A stretch of DNA of 64,000 bases from Terrabacter sp. Root181. GTDB taxonomy: Bacteria; Actinomycetota; Actinomycetes; Actinomycetales; Dermatophilaceae. Shown one piece after another: positions 35,732 to 44,828 of this stretch. The stretch is from positions 496,001-560,000 of the forward strand of contig NZ_LMHU01000005.1 of assembly GCF_001428505.1 (NCBI RefSeq). The letters run 5' to 3'. The translations under genes and the position numbers were made by a program. Numbering within the stretch: the first letter of the stretch is position 1; each line of letters begins with the position of its first letter. Below the pieces are notes generated by a model. It was not told the DNA's origin and made no database searches. It saw only the letters and a program-made list of their open reading frames with translations.

Positions 35732-36606
35732 TGGCGGCCGCACCCGGTCCCGGCCCCGTCGTCACGGGAGAGCTCGAGCAGGTCACCGCCGCCCTCTGCT
35801 ACCACGGCGAGGGTCCCGTCTGGTCGCCCACGTGGGGCGGCCTGCGCTGGGTCGACCTCCTCGCCGGTGACGTCCTGACCCTGCGTCCCGACGGGTCCGT
35901 CGACCGGATGCACGTCGGCGACGTCGCCGCGTTCGTGCGGCCGCGCACCACGGGCGGGTGGGTCGTCGCGACTGAGCGCGGGCTGGCGCGCGCGGACGAG
36001 CCGGACGGCATACCCACCCCGTGGTTCGACCTCTGGGACGACCCGTCCGTCCGGATGAACGAGGGTGGCGTCGACGGCGAGGGCCGCCTCTGGGCGGGGA
36101 CCATAGGCTACGACCGGGTGCCCGGCAGCGCGCTGCTCTACCGCGTCGACGCGACGGGCCACGTCACGACGCTCCTGCCCGACGTGACCATCTCCAACGG
36201 CATCGACCTCTCGCCCGACGGCCGGCTCGCCTACTACGACGACACCCCGACCGGCCGCACCGACGTCTTCACGGTCATCGACGGCGAGCTCACCGAACGG
36301 CGCCCCTTCGTCACCCACGACGTCGGTCACCCCGACGGGCTCACGGTCGACAGCGCCGGCAACGTCTGGGTCGCCCTCAACGGCGCGGGCCGGGTCCGCT
36401 GCCACTCGCCGGAGGGCGAGATGCTCGCCGAGGTCGTCCTCCCCTTGCGCCTCACGACGGCGTGCACGTTCGGCGGCGACGACCTGCGCGACCTCTACGT
36501 CACGACGTCCCGCGAGAACCTCGACGACCCCGAGCCGCAGGCCGGCGCCGTCTTCCGCGTCCGCGTCGCCGTGCCGGGCCTGCCGGTGCGCGCCTTCGCC
36601 GGTTGA
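35731..36606 (+). CDS. SMP-30/gluconolactonase/LRE-like lactonase
   Basis: A 291-residue six-bladed beta-propeller. The metal-binding residues are visible: Glu in H-G-E-G-P-V-W (residue ~27), Asn in M-N-E-G-G-V-D (~108), Asn in S-N-G-I-D-L-S-P-D (~156) and Asp in G-H-P-D-G-L-T-V-D (~206). It hydrolyses sugar lactones with Ca2+ or Zn2+. It is coupled to the preceding unknown gene. The natural lactone is unknown. Confidence 0.92.
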   Translation: MAAAPGPGPVVTGELEQVTAALCYHGEGPVWSPTWGGLRWVDLLAGDVLTLRPDGSVDRMHVGDVAAFVRPRTTGGWVVATERGLARADEPDGIPTPWFDLWDDPSVRMNEGGVDGEGRLWAGTIGYDRVPGSALLYRVDATGHVTTLLPDVTISNGIDLSPDGRLAYYDDTPTGRTDVFTVIDGELTERRPFVTHDVGHPDGLTVDSAGNVWVALNGAGRVRCHSPEGEMLAEVVLPLRLTTACTFGGDDLRDLYVTTSRENLDDPEPQAGAVFRVRVAVPGLPVRAFAG

Positions 36607-36648
36607 CGGAGCCCCCGAGGGCGTATGCCGTGTGCCCGGGTCCCGCGG

Positions 36649-38214
36649 TCAGCCGGAGTGGGTGACCCCGCCGTCGGGGGAGTAGCCGAAAGACGCGACC
36701 GAGCGGCTCGGCCGCGGCAGCCGGCCGGACGGCATACCTCGCAGGTCGCCGTCCGCGCCGTCGTGCGCCCCGACACCGAGGAGGCTGCGGGTCAGCGCCT
36801 GCGCGTCGGACAGGAGCTCGTCGAGTGCGACGCCGAGGTGGTCGTCCGCCGGGGGCTCGTCGGCGACCGCCGCCGCGAGCACGGCTCGGCGCACGAGCTC
36901 CTTGGCGAAGGATGCCGTCGTGCCCTCGGCCCGGGCGGCCGCCGCCGAGATCGCCTCGGCGCCGAAGAGGTGTCCGCCGTAGAGGCGGAGCAGCTCGCGC
37001 CGTCCCTCGGCGTCCGGCAGCGGGATCTCCGCAGCCAGGTCGACGCGGCCCGGCCGCTGCGACAGGGCGACCTCGAGGTCCTCGACGCGGTTCGTCGTGA
37101 GCACGAAGGCGACGTCCGAGTCCGAGTCGAGCCCGTCGAGGGCGTCGAGCACCTCGAAGAGCAGCGGCGACGCCCCCATCGGCGCGAACGACCGGTCCTC
37201 GGCAACGAGGTCGCAGTCCTCGAGGACGACGATCGCGGGCTGGTGCGCGCGGGCGACCTTCGCGGCGTCGTGGATGAAGCGGAGCGAGCCACCGCTCAGC
37301 AGCACCGCGGTGGTGCCCGGGGTGGCCGAGAGGAGGTAGCGCACCGTGTGGGTCTTGCCGGTGCCGGGCGGGCCGTAGAGCAGGACGCCGCGCTTGAGGT
37401 GCTGGCCGTGCGCGACGAGCCGCTCGCGGTGCTCACCCATCCCGATGACATGGTGCGCCACGCGGTCGAGGACGCCGTCCGGCAGCACGACGGCGGCCGC
37501 GTCGACGGTCGGACGCTCGATGAAGGTGACTCCGGCCATGCCGGGGCCGTAGGGGTCCGAGCCGAACGTCACGACCTGTCCGCGGATGACGCTCCGCTCG
37601 TCCATCAGCTCCTGGACGCGGGCCATGAGCGCGTCGGACACGTCCCGGTCCTGCGCGACGACCTCGATGGTCCCGGACTCGCGCCCGAACTGCCGGTTCA
37701 TGCCCTGCTGCCGGACCGCGACCGGGTGGCCGTCGAAGTGGAAGAGGCGGATCCCGGACGTCACGACCTGCCTCTGGTCGTCCTTGCCGGGGCCGGTCGG
37801 CATCCGGTCGTAGTCGACCTGCCCGACCGACATGCCCGGGCCGTGGAAGCGCTGCACGAGGTCGCCGAGCGACATGTGGTGGCGCGCGTCGCCGGCGATC
37901 CCGATGACCGTGGCGTCCCGGTCGTCGGCCGAGACCTCGGACAGGGCGATGTCCGCGTCGACGAGCCGGTGGGGTGGCACGGGCGCCGAGACGACGGCGA
38001 GCAGGTGCGGCTCGGCGCCCAGGTGCTCCCGGAGGGCCTCGGACAGCCGCTGGCCGCTCTCGTCGGCCGGCAGCGCCTCGAGGATCCGCCGCACGACGGA
38101 GTGGAAGTCGGCGAGCAGGGCGTCGTCGGCGACCGGGGCTTCGCGGGCGAGCAGGGCGTCGGAGGCGAGCGGGGCGTCGGAGGCGCGTCGGGCGCCCGTG
38201 TCCGAGGGGTCCAT
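36649..38214 (-). CDS. AAA-family ATPase (CDC48/FtsH-like)
   Basis: A 521-residue protein. The first ~35 residues are an Ala/Asp-rich repeat-like stretch, and residues ~35-250 form an N-domain of no known family. A single AAA module follows with Walker A G-P-P-G-T-G-K-T (residue ~285), Walker B I-V-V-L-E-D-C-D (~335), sensor T-T-N-R and arginine finger Q-R-P-G-R-V-D. Walker B has E-D-x-D where most AAA proteins have D-E, a pattern seen in other members of this actinobacterial subgroup. A substrate-remodelling role is inferred. It is transcribed divergently from dcd. Confidence 0.87.
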   Translation of the reverse strand: MDPSDTGARRASDAPLASDALLAREAPVADDALLADFHSVVRRILEALPADESGQRLSEALREHLGAEPHLLAVVSAPVPPHRLVDADIALSEVSADDRDATVIGIAGDARHHMSLGDLVQRFHGPGMSVGQVDYDRMPTGPGKDDQRQVVTSGIRLFHFDGHPVAVRQQGMNRQFGRESGTIEVVAQDRDVSDALMARVQELMDERSVIRGQVVTFGSDPYGPGMAGVTFIERPTVDAAAVVLPDGVLDRVAHHVIGMGEHRERLVAHGQHLKRGVLLYGPPGTGKTHTVRYLLSATPGTTAVLLSGGSLRFIHDAAKVARAHQPAIVVLEDCDLVAEDRSFAPMGASPLLFEVLDALDGLDSDSDVAFVLTTNRVEDLEVALSQRPGRVDLAAEIPLPDAEGRRELLRLYGGHLFGAEAISAAAARAEGTTASFAKELVRRAVLAAAVADEPPADDHLGVALDELLSDAQALTRSLLGVGAHDGADGDLRGMPSGRLPRPSRSVASFGYSPDGGVTHSG

Positions 38215-38305
38215 GAAGCGACGATAGGTGCCCCGCGGCGCACGTAGGGCGTCCGCGGGTCAGGAGAGTCCGGGCGAAACCGGTCCGGCGTTATAGCCTC
38301 GTCCC

Positions 38306-38884
38306 GTGCTGCTCTCCGACAAGGACATCCGGGCCGAGATCGCCGCCGAGCGGGTCGTGCTCGACCCGTGGGACCCGCAGATGGTCCAACCGTCGAGCGT
38401 CGACGTCCGGCTGGACAAGTTCTTCCGGCTCTTCGACAACCACAAGTACCCCTACATCGACCCGGCGGCGGAGCAGCCCGACCTGACGCGTCTCGTCGAG
38501 GTCGGCCCGGAGGAGGACCGCTTCGTGCTGCACCCGGGGGAGTTCGTCCTCGGATCGACGCTCGAGACCGTCACGCTGCCCGACGACCTCGCCGCGCGGG
38601 TCGAGGGCAAGAGCTCGCTCGGCCGCCTCGGTCTGCTCACGCACGCGACCGCCGGCTTCGTCGACCCCGGCTTCTCCGGCCACGTCACGCTCGAGCTGTC
38701 CAACGTCGCGACGCTGCCGATCATGCTCTACCCGGGCATGAAGATCGGCCAGCTCTGCTTCTTCCGCCTCAGCTCGCCCGCCGAGAACCCTTACGGCTCA
38801 GCGGCGTACGGCTCGCACTACCAAGGCCAGCGCGGTCCGACCGCGAGCCGGTCGTTCGCCAACTTCCACCGCAGCCAGGTGTGA
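38306..38884 (+). CDS. dcd: dCTP deaminase (probably dUMP-forming)
   Basis: A 192-residue trimeric enzyme of normal length. The conserved [17 protein letters not shown] and [14 protein letters not shown] motifs are present, the last carrying the catalytic Glu. Actinobacterial Dcd usually combines dCTP deaminase and dUTPase activity, giving dUMP for thymidylate. It starts with GTG at 38306 after little leader. Its stop overlaps the GTG of the next hydrolase gene. Confidence 0.95.
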   Translation: MLLSDKDIRAEIAAERVVLDPWDPQMVQPSSVDVRLDKFFRLFDNHKYPYIDPAAEQPDLTRLVEVGPEEDRFVLHPGEFVLGSTLETVTLPDDLAARVEGKSSLGRLGLLTHATAGFVDPGFSGHVTLELSNVATLPIMLYPGMKIGQLCFFRLSSPAENPYGSAAYGSHYQGQRGPTASRSFANFHRSQV

Positions 38885-39609
38885 GCGCCGAGCCGGCTCC
38901 CGCAGACGAGGTCCCGCTCGCGTCGCTCGTCTGGGACGCGCAGCCCACGGACGCGACCGTCGTCGCCCTCGTCATGCACGGTGGGGCCGTCGACGGGCAC
39001 GAGCCCAACCGGCCGTGGTCGCACAACGTCGCCCGCCTCGTGCCGTTCGCGCGTGCCCTCAAGAAGGTGCCCGGCCCGATGGCCGTCGCCCGGCTCCGTT
39101 TCCGCGTCCGCGGCTGGAACGGCGACGCGATGCCCGTCGAGGACGCCAGGTGGGCGCTTGAACAGGTGCGGGCGGCATACCCCGGCGTCCCGATCGCCCT
39201 CGTCGGTCACTCGATGGGCGGACGGGTCGCGATGTTCGTCGGTGACGATCCCGACGTCCGGCTCGTCGTCGGGCTGGCGCCCTGGGTCGAGCCGGGCGAC
39301 CCCCGCCCCGGCGCCGGCAGGCGCACCGTCCTCGTCCACGGCGACCGTGACGTCATCTGCTCGCTGGCCCGCACTCGCCACGCCGTCGAGCAGATGCAGG
39401 CCGACGGTCTCGACGCGTCCCTGATCCGCGTCGCCCGCGCCGACCACGCCATGCTCGTGCGCGCCCGGCTCTGGACCGCCCTCGTCAGAGAGGTCGTCGA
39501 GGCCAGCTTCGCGCGCGAGCTGGGGGGCACCGGCGAGCCGCGATCCGGACCGATCGGGGCCGTCGTGGCCCGGGTCGTGCACGCCGGGGGCGTCACGGTC
39601 GACATCTGA
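38881..39609 (+). CDS. Alpha/beta hydrolase
   Basis: A 242-residue protein. The nucleophile elbow is G-H-S-M-G-G (residue ~105), the oxyanion stretch M-H-G-G-A-V-D-G-H is near residue 35, and Asp/His candidates lie in V-H-G-D-R-D-V-I and R-A-D-H-A-M-L. It is a soluble serine esterase or dienelactone-hydrolase-like enzyme with unknown substrate. Start and stop overlap with dcd (GTGA) suggests coupled expression. Confidence 0.87.
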   Translation: MSAEPAPADEVPLASLVWDAQPTDATVVALVMHGGAVDGHEPNRPWSHNVARLVPFARALKKVPGPMAVARLRFRVRGWNGDAMPVEDARWALEQVRAAYPGVPIALVGHSMGGRVAMFVGDDPDVRLVVGLAPWVEPGDPRPGAGRRTVLVHGDRDVICSLARTRHAVEQMQADGLDASLIRVARADHAMLVRARLWTALVREVVEASFARELGGTGEPRSGPIGAVVARVVHAGGVTVDI

Positions 39610-39660
39610 CCCTCGACGAGGTCCGAGGTGCGGTCGGCGCAGACGGGTACGTTGAGGAGC

Positions 39661-40863
39661 ATGATCCGCTTCGAGGGCGTGACCAAGCGCTATGCCGATG
39701 CGTCCGGCACCGACGGGGGAGCCGGGTCGGTCGCCGTCGACGACCTGACCCTCGAGGCCCCGACCGGCAAGATCACCGTCCTGGTCGGGCCCTCGGGCTG
39801 TGGCAAGACGACGACCCTGCGGATGGTCAACCGGATGATCACGCCGACCTCCGGCACCATCTCCATCAATGGGCGCGACACGGCCTCGCTCGACGTCGCC
39901 GAGCTGCGTCGCGGCATCGGCTACGTCATCCAGCACGCCGGGCTGTTCCCGCACCGCACCGTCCTCGACAACGTCGCCACCGTGCCGCGCCTGCTCGGCA
40001 CCGACAAGCGCACCGCGCGGTCGCGCGCGATGGAGCTCATCGAGCGCGTCGGCCTCGACCCGGCCATGGCGAAGCGCTACCCCGCCCAGCTCTCCGGCGG
40101 CCAGCAGCAGCGCGTCGGCGTGGCCCGGGCGCTTGCGGCAGACCCTCCCGTCATGCTCATGGACGAGCCGTTCTCGGCCGTCGACCCCGTGGTGCGCGAG
40201 CAGCTCCAGAACGAGTTCCTCCGCCTCCAGTCCGACCTCGGCAAGACGATCCTCTTCGTCACCCACGACATCGACGAGGCCGTCAAGCTCGGCGACCAGG
40301 TGGCGGTGCTGCGCGTGGGCGGCGTTCTCGCGCAGCTCGACTCGCCGGCCAAGCTCCTCGCCGACCCCGTCGACGACTTCGTCGCCGGCTTCGTCGGTCG
40401 CGACCGCGGCTACCGCGCCCTCTCCTTCGCCGCGGCTCCCGAGCTCTCGCTCACCGACGAGCCCACGGTGCGTCTCGGGGCCGGTGCCGACGAGGTCCGT
40501 GCGATTGGTACACCCTGGGTGCTGTGCGTCGGCGACGCGGGCGAGCCGCTCGGCTGGGTCCGTGCGGCCGCCGTCGAGTCCGAGGTGACGCGCTCCGTGC
40601 TGCACCGCGGCGGCACCGTGGCCTCGACCACCGGGTCGCTGCGGGCGCTGCTCGACGCGGCCCTGTCCTCGCCCAGCGGACGCGGCGTCGTGGCCGACGC
40701 GGACGGCCGTCTCGTCGGCACCATCCGGGCCGCCGAGGTGATCCCCGCGATCGAGGCCCGGCGCGACGCCGCCTCGTCGGGCGCCGCCGCCCCGTCAGGT
40801 GCTGGCACCGGTGCCACGACCTCGGCCGCCGACCGCCCGGCCGAGGAGGCGACCGCCCGGTGA
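39661..40863 (+). CDS. Osmoprotectant (betaine/choline-type) ABC transporter, ATP-binding subunit
   Basis: A 400-residue protein. The ABC domain has Walker A G-P-S-G-C-G-K-T-T, Q-loop V-I-Q-H, signature L-S-G-G-Q-Q-Q-R-V-G and Walker B V-M-L-M-D-E-P. The C-terminal ~120 residues resemble the CBS region that senses ionic strength in OpuCA/OpuA. GAGGAG precedes the ATG at 39661. It is first of four genes joined by 4-base overlaps (ATP-binding, permease, permease, binding lipoprotein), an OpuC/ProVWX-type importer of quaternary amines. Confidence 0.93.
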   Translation: MIRFEGVTKRYADASGTDGGAGSVAVDDLTLEAPTGKITVLVGPSGCGKTTTLRMVNRMITPTSGTISINGRDTASLDVAELRRGIGYVIQHAGLFPHRTVLDNVATVPRLLGTDKRTARSRAMELIERVGLDPAMAKRYPAQLSGGQQQRVGVARALAADPPVMLMDEPFSAVDPVVREQLQNEFLRLQSDLGKTILFVTHDIDEAVKLGDQVAVLRVGGVLAQLDSPAKLLADPVDDFVAGFVGRDRGYRALSFAAAPELSLTDEPTVRLGAGADEVRAIGTPWVLCVGDAGEPLGWVRAAAVESEVTRSVLHRGGTVASTTGSLRALLDAALSSPSGRGVVADADGRLVGTIRAAEVIPAIEARRDAASSGAAAPSGAGTGATTSAADRPAEEATAR

Positions 40864-41501
40864 CCTGGGCCCTCGACCACATCGGCGACATCATGTTCCG
40901 CGCCGGCCAGCACGCCTGGCTCGCCGGGCTGCCGCTCGTGCTCGGCCTCGTCATCGCCCTGCCGCTCGGCTGGCTCGCCGCGCGCCGGCCCAGGCTGCGC
41001 GCCGTGCTCCTCACGACGACGGGCCTGCTCTACACGATTCCGTCGCTCGCGCTCTTCATCCTCCTGCCACCGCTGCTCGGCACGAAGATCCTCGACCCCG
41101 TCAACGTCATCGTCGCCATGACCGTCTACACCGTCGCGCTGCTGACCCGCACCGTCGCCGACGGCCTCTCCTCGGTCGACGGGTCCACGCGTCAGGCCGC
41201 CATCGCCATGGGCTACGGGTCGTTCGCCCGGTTCCGCGCCGTCGACCTCCCGCTCGCGGTGCCCGTCATCGCGGCCGGCCTGCGCGTCGCGGCGGTGAGC
41301 AACGTCAGCATCGTCAGCGTCGCCTCGCTCATCGGCATCTCGCAGCTCGGCTACTTCCTCACCGACGGCTACGCGCGCTCCTTCCCGACCGAGGTCTGGG
41401 TCGGCATCGTCGCGTGCCTGCTGCTCGCGCTCGTCTTCGACCTCGTCATCCAGGTCGTCTCGCGTTTCCTCACCCCCTGGACGAGGGTGGTGGCCGCATG
41501 A
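40860..41501 (+). CDS. Osmoprotectant ABC transporter permease (first)
   Basis: A 213-residue membrane protein with about five or six helices. The EAA-loop region reads A-A-I-A-M-G-Y-G-S-F-A-R-F-R-A-V-D-L-P-L-A. The GTG start overlaps the ATPase stop (GTGA), and its own stop overlaps the next ATG. It forms a heterodimeric channel with the following permease. Confidence 0.92.
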   Translation: MTWALDHIGDIMFRAGQHAWLAGLPLVLGLVIALPLGWLAARRPRLRAVLLTTTGLLYTIPSLALFILLPPLLGTKILDPVNVIVAMTVYTVALLTRTVADGLSSVDGSTRQAAIAMGYGSFARFRAVDLPLAVPVIAAGLRVAAVSNVSIVSVASLIGISQLGYFLTDGYARSFPTEVWVGIVACLLLALVFDLVIQVVSRFLTPWTRVVAA

Positions 41502-42355
41502 GCTTCTCGGCGATCTGGGGCTGGTTCACCGACCCGGCCAACTGGCAGGGCACCGACGGCGTGCCCAACCGCGTGCTCGAGCACCTGCTCTACACCGGGC
41601 TGACGCTGCTCATCGCGCTCGTCGTCGCTGTGCCGCTCGGCGCCTGGGTGGGCCACTCCGGGCGCCTGCGCTGGCTCGTGACCGGCGCCAACGCCGCCCG
41701 CGCCGTGCCGACCCTCGGCCTGCTCTTCGCCGTGTCGATGTTCGTCGGGCCCCTCATCCAGAGCGACCTCGCCTTCGTCATCCCGAGCATCACCGTCCTC
41801 GTGCTGCTCGCGATCCCACCGCTGCTGTCGGGCACGTATGCCGGCATCGACAGCGTCGAGCCCGCCGCGCGCGACGCGGCCCGCGGGATGGGCATGACGG
41901 GTTGGCAGGTGCTGACCAAGGTCGAGGCGCCGTGTGCGCTGCCGCTCTTCCTCAGCGGCCTGCGCAGCGCCACCCTTCAGGTCATCGCCACCGCCACCAT
42001 CGCGGCCTCCGTCAGCCTCGGAGGTCTCGGCCGCTACCTCATCGACGGGCTCGCCTCGCGCGACTACGTCCAGATGGTCTGCGGGTCGATCCTCGTCGCC
42101 GCCCTCGCGCTCGTCGCCGACGGCCTCCTGGCCCTGCTCGAGAAGAGGGCCGTCTCACCGGGAATCAGCGGGCGGGCCGCGCGTGTTGCCCGTTCACGCG
42201 CACGAAACTCCGATCCCCACCCCGAACCAGACTCCGACGGTGCAGACCGCTCGGACCCCGACCCGCGGCAGGCCGCGCTCGTGGGCTCCGGCAGCACCGG
42301 CCCCGTGCAGGCGACCGCCACCACGGGCACCCCATCCGAAAGGGACCGAACATGA
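41498..42355 (+). CDS. Osmoprotectant ABC transporter permease (second)
   Basis: A 285-residue protein. Residues 1-225 are a permease domain with five or six helices and the EAA loop A-A-R-D-A-A-R-G-M-G-M-T-G-W-Q-V-L-T-K-V-E. The last ~60 residues are a polar, Ser/Asp/Pro-rich tail of low complexity that OpuCD-type permeases usually lack. The stop overlaps the binding-protein ATG. Confidence 0.92.
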   Translation: MSFSAIWGWFTDPANWQGTDGVPNRVLEHLLYTGLTLLIALVVAVPLGAWVGHSGRLRWLVTGANAARAVPTLGLLFAVSMFVGPLIQSDLAFVIPSITVLVLLAIPPLLSGTYAGIDSVEPAARDAARGMGMTGWQVLTKVEAPCALPLFLSGLRSATLQVIATATIAASVSLGGLGRYLIDGLASRDYVQMVCGSILVAALALVADGLLALLEKRAVSPGISGRAARVARSRARNSDPHPEPDSDGADRSDPDPRQAALVGSGSTGPVQATATTGTPSERDRT

Positions 42356-43284
42356 CACGCACGCGCTTCCTGGCCGCGGGCCTGCTCCTCGCCGCCGTCG
42401 TGCCGCTCGCCGCCTGCGGGGGCGGTAGCGACCCGCTCGCCCCGGCCACGAGCGCCGGAGCCGGCTCGACCGGGGGATCGACCGGCGCCGCCGGCTCGGT
42501 CAAGATCGGCTCAGCCGACTTCCCCGAGGCCGCCCTGCTCGGCGAGATCTACGCCCAGGCGCTCGAGGCCAAGGGCATGACGGTCACCCGCCAGTTCAAC
42601 ATCGGCAGCCGCGAGACCTACCTCAAGGCCATCACCGGCGGCGAGGTCGACGTCCTCGCCGAGTACACCGGCTCGCTGCTCAACTTCTACGACAAGAACG
42701 CCAAGGTCACCCAGCCCGACGAGGTCTACTCCGCCCTCCAGAAGGTCGTGCCGCAGGGCCTCACGGTGCTCGACAAGTCCGCGGCCGAGGACAAGAACTC
42801 CCTCGCCGTCACCAAGGACACCGCGAGCCAGTGGTCGCTCAAGGCGATCCCCGACCTCGCCGCGCACCAGGCCGAGCTCACCATCGGCGCCCCGCCGGAG
42901 TTCAAGACCCGCCAGCAGGGCCTCGTCGGCCTCAAGTCGGTCTACAACATCACGCCCAAGGAGTTCCGCCCGCTGCAGAGCCAGGCGACGGTCGAGGCCC
43001 TGAAGAACGGCCAGGTCAAGGCGGCCAACATCTTCAGCACCGACCCGTCGATCTCGGCCAACGGCTTCGTCGTGCTCGACGACCCGGCGAGCCTCTTCGG
43101 CTCCGACAACGTCGTGCCGCTCGTCCGGTCCGAGAAGGCCGACAGCGTCAAGGCCGCCCTCAACGCGGTCTCGGCCAAGCTCGACACGACGTCGCTGGCC
43201 GACATGGTCAAGCAGGTCGTCGTCGACAAGAAGGACACCAACGAGGTCGCCAAGACGTGGCTCGCCAGCGCGGGTCTCGCCTGA
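42352..43284 (+). CDS. Osmoprotectant ABC transporter substrate-binding lipoprotein
   Basis: A 310-residue protein. The lipoprotein signal ends V-P-L-A-A-C (Cys ~22), then a Gly/Ser/Ala linker leads to an OpuAC-type binding domain starting V-K-I-G-S-A-D-F-P-E. Typical features are S-R-E-T-Y and V-D-V-L-A-E-Y-T-G-S-L-L. It captures a quaternary amine such as glycine betaine, choline or carnitine for the two permeases. A strong hairpin follows. Confidence 0.94.
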   Translation: MTRTRFLAAGLLLAAVVPLAACGGGSDPLAPATSAGAGSTGGSTGAAGSVKIGSADFPEAALLGEIYAQALEAKGMTVTRQFNIGSRETYLKAITGGEVDVLAEYTGSLLNFYDKNAKVTQPDEVYSALQKVVPQGLTVLDKSAAEDKNSLAVTKDTASQWSLKAIPDLAAHQAELTIGAPPEFKTRQQGLVGLKSVYNITPKEFRPLQSQATVEALKNGQVKAANIFSTDPSISANGFVVLDDPASLFGSDNVVPLVRSEKADSVKAALNAVSAKLDTTSLADMVKQVVVDKKDTNEVAKTWLASAGLA

Positions 43285-43301
43285 CCCGACCCGTCGTCCG
43301 C

Positions 43302-43336
43302 CCAGAGGCCCCCGCGTCGGACGCGGGGGCCTCTGG
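43302..43336 (+). terminator. Terminator of the osmoprotectant operon
   Basis: A 17-bp perfect stem (43302-43318 with 43320-43336) lies 18 bases after the operon's last stop. It has a one-base loop and no T-run. Confidence 0.7.
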
Positions 43337-43383
43337 CGTGCCCCGGCCGGACTGACTCGGCCGTGGAGGGAATGTAGCACCGT

Positions 43384-43402
43384 CGAGAATGGTTCTCATT
43401 AC
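43384..43402. promoter_or_regulatory. Zur box
   Basis: AGAGAATGGTTCTCATTAC style sequence: the palindrome GAGAA-TGG-TTCTC with AATGGTTCTCATT matches the actinobacterial Zur operator (TGAAAATGATTTTCA type). It is 40 bases before a zinc-independent L33 gene, a classic Zur target. Confidence 0.8.
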
Positions 43403-43442
43403 GGTTGCGGAAACTCGTGACCCCGAGACCGAAGGAGCCCCC

Positions 43443-43610
43443 ATGGCCAAGCGCACCGACCTGCGCCCCGTCGTCACCCTGCGTTCGACCGCCGGCACCG
43501 GCTACGCCTACGTGACGCGCAAGAACCGTCGCAGTAACCCCGACCGCCTGGTGCTGCGCAAGTTCGACCCCGTCGCGCGCGAGCACGTCGACTTCCGCGA
43601 GACCCGCTGA
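43443..43610 (+). CDS. rpmG: 50S ribosomal protein L33, zinc-independent (C-minus) paralogue
   Basis: A 55-residue protein with the L33 signature [18 protein letters not shown]. It lacks the four Cys of the zinc-ribbon form, so it is the C-minus version made under zinc starvation to replace the zinc-bearing L33 and free zinc. GAAGGAG precedes the ATG. A Zur box lies just upstream. Unlike in Streptomyces or mycobacteria, no rpmB2/rpmE2/rpsN2 accompany it. Its 3' end overlaps the nominal tail of the convergent aminopeptidase frame. Confidence 0.95.
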   Translation: MAKRTDLRPVVTLRSTAGTGYAYVTRKNRRSNPDRLVLRKFDPVAREHVDFRETR

Positions 43611-44683
43611 CGGCAGCGGACCGTCGCGTGACCGCGACGACTCCAGTGGCCACGTCCGACCTCGGACGTGGCCACTGCCATGTGCCGTATGCCGTCCGGC
43701 GCGGTGCCGGACCGCGCGCCGGGGGGGGGGGGGGGCGGGGGGCCGGCGAAGCGGTCGAGGGCCGCGACGAGGATCCGCTCGCCCTCGCTCCCCGGTCCGT
43801 GCAGGTCGTCCTCGACCACGTGCAGCTCGGCGAGCGGCAGGGCCTGCGCCAGCTCGTGGGCGACCCGCAGGGGAGAGGCGATGTCGAGCCGGCCGCGCAC
43901 GAGCACGGCGGGGACGCCCGCGATCCGGTCGAGGCGGCCCGTGATGGCGTCGTCCGACAGGAAGGCGTGGTGACCGAAGTAGTGCGTGACGAGCCTCGCG
44001 AAGCCCAGCCGGAAGCGCGGGTCCGCGTACCGCGGGCTCGGCCGCACCGGCCCCGAGAGGGTCGCGATGCGGTCCTCCCACGCGCACCAGGCGCGCGCGG
44101 CTGCGTCGGCCACGAGCGGGTCGTCGTCGAGGAGCAGCCGGTTCACGGCCAGCGGCACGTTGGCCCGGTCCGCCTCCGCGGGCAGCGACGCGAGCAGGGC
44201 GTCGAACTCGGCGGGGTAGACCGCGCCCATCGTGTGGGTCAGCCACTCGACCTCGTGGCGGCGCGTGGTGACCACGGCCCACAGCACGAGCGCGCTGACC
44301 CGCTCGGGGTGCTCGACGGCATACGCGAGGGAGAGCGTCGAGCCCCATGACCCGCCCAAGAGGACCCAGGACTCGATGCCGAGGTGCTCACGGAGCCGCT
44401 CGAAGTCGCCGATGAGGTGGCCGGTCGTGTTGTGCTGCAACGCGGCCCGCGTGTCACCGGCGTGCGGTCGGCTTCGGCCGGCGCCGCGCTGGTCGACGAG
44501 CACGACGCGGTAGCGCTCGGGGTCGCAGAACTGCGTCCACCACGGCGAGGCCCCCGACCCCGGACCGCCGTGCACGACGAGGAGCGGCGTCCCGTCGGGC
44601 CGGCCGGACTGCTCCCAGTGCACCTCGTGACCGTCGTCGGTGGGGAGGATGCCGGTCTCGTAGGGCTCGTGAGCGGCATACAC
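43508..44683 (-). CDS. pip: Proline iminopeptidase; C-terminus disturbed by a G15 tract
   Basis: The protein starts [11 protein letters not shown] and has H-G-G-P-G-S-G (oxyanion loop), D-Q-R-G-A-G-R-S and the nucleophile G-G-S-W-G-S, the hallmarks of S33 prolyl aminopeptidases (usual length ~320). It removes N-terminal proline from peptides. The natural end should be shortly after A-L-D-R-F-A-G (about 43745). There the gene meets 15 consecutive C on its strand and then reads on through a hairpin into the rpmG antisense to 43508. The long tail is therefore probably artificial: a tract-length change has shifted the frame, or the stop has been lost. Confidence 0.85.
   Translation of the reverse strand: MYAAHEPYETGILPTDDGHEVHWEQSGRPDGTPLLVVHGGPGSGASPWWTQFCDPERYRVVLVDQRGAGRSRPHAGDTRAALQHNTTGHLIGDFERLREHLGIESWVLLGGSWGSTLSLAYAVEHPERVSALVLWAVVTTRRHEVEWLTHTMGAVYPAEFDALLASLPAEADRANVPLAVNRLLLDDDPLVADAAARAWCAWEDRIATLSGPVRPSPRYADPRFRLGFARLVTHYFGHHAFLSDDAITGRLDRIAGVPAVLVRGRLDIASPLRVAHELAQALPLAELHVVEDDLHGPGSEGERILVAALDRFAGPPPPPPPGARSGTAPDGIRHMAVATSEVGRGHWSRRGHATVRCRQRVSRKSTCSRATGSNLRSTRRSGLLRRFLRVT
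43644..43677. terminator. Hairpin after rpmG
   Basis: CAGTGGCCACGTCCGA and its exact complement pair with a two-base loop between the convergent rpmG and pip genes. Confidence 0.65.
43721..43742. repeat. Homopolymer tract G15-C-G6
   Basis: Fifteen consecutive G at 43721-43735, one C, then six G, at the 3' end of pip. It is the longest homopolymer in the window. Confidence 0.95.
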
Positions 44684-44828
44684 GGCTGTGTCCTCCCGGG
44701 AGTAGGGCTGGTGACTGCCGCGGTCGGGTGTCGGCGGTCGGGTGTCGGCGGCCGGCGGCCGGGGGCCGGGGGCGCGGATCGGCCCCGGCGTCGGACGCCG
44801 GGGCCGGATCAGGATGCCACCGAGGTGG

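Noticed and set aside
43389-43442. N-terminal extension of rpmG from 43389
   Set aside because: It would translate the Zur box; the ATG at 43443 has a good ribosome site and fits L33 length.
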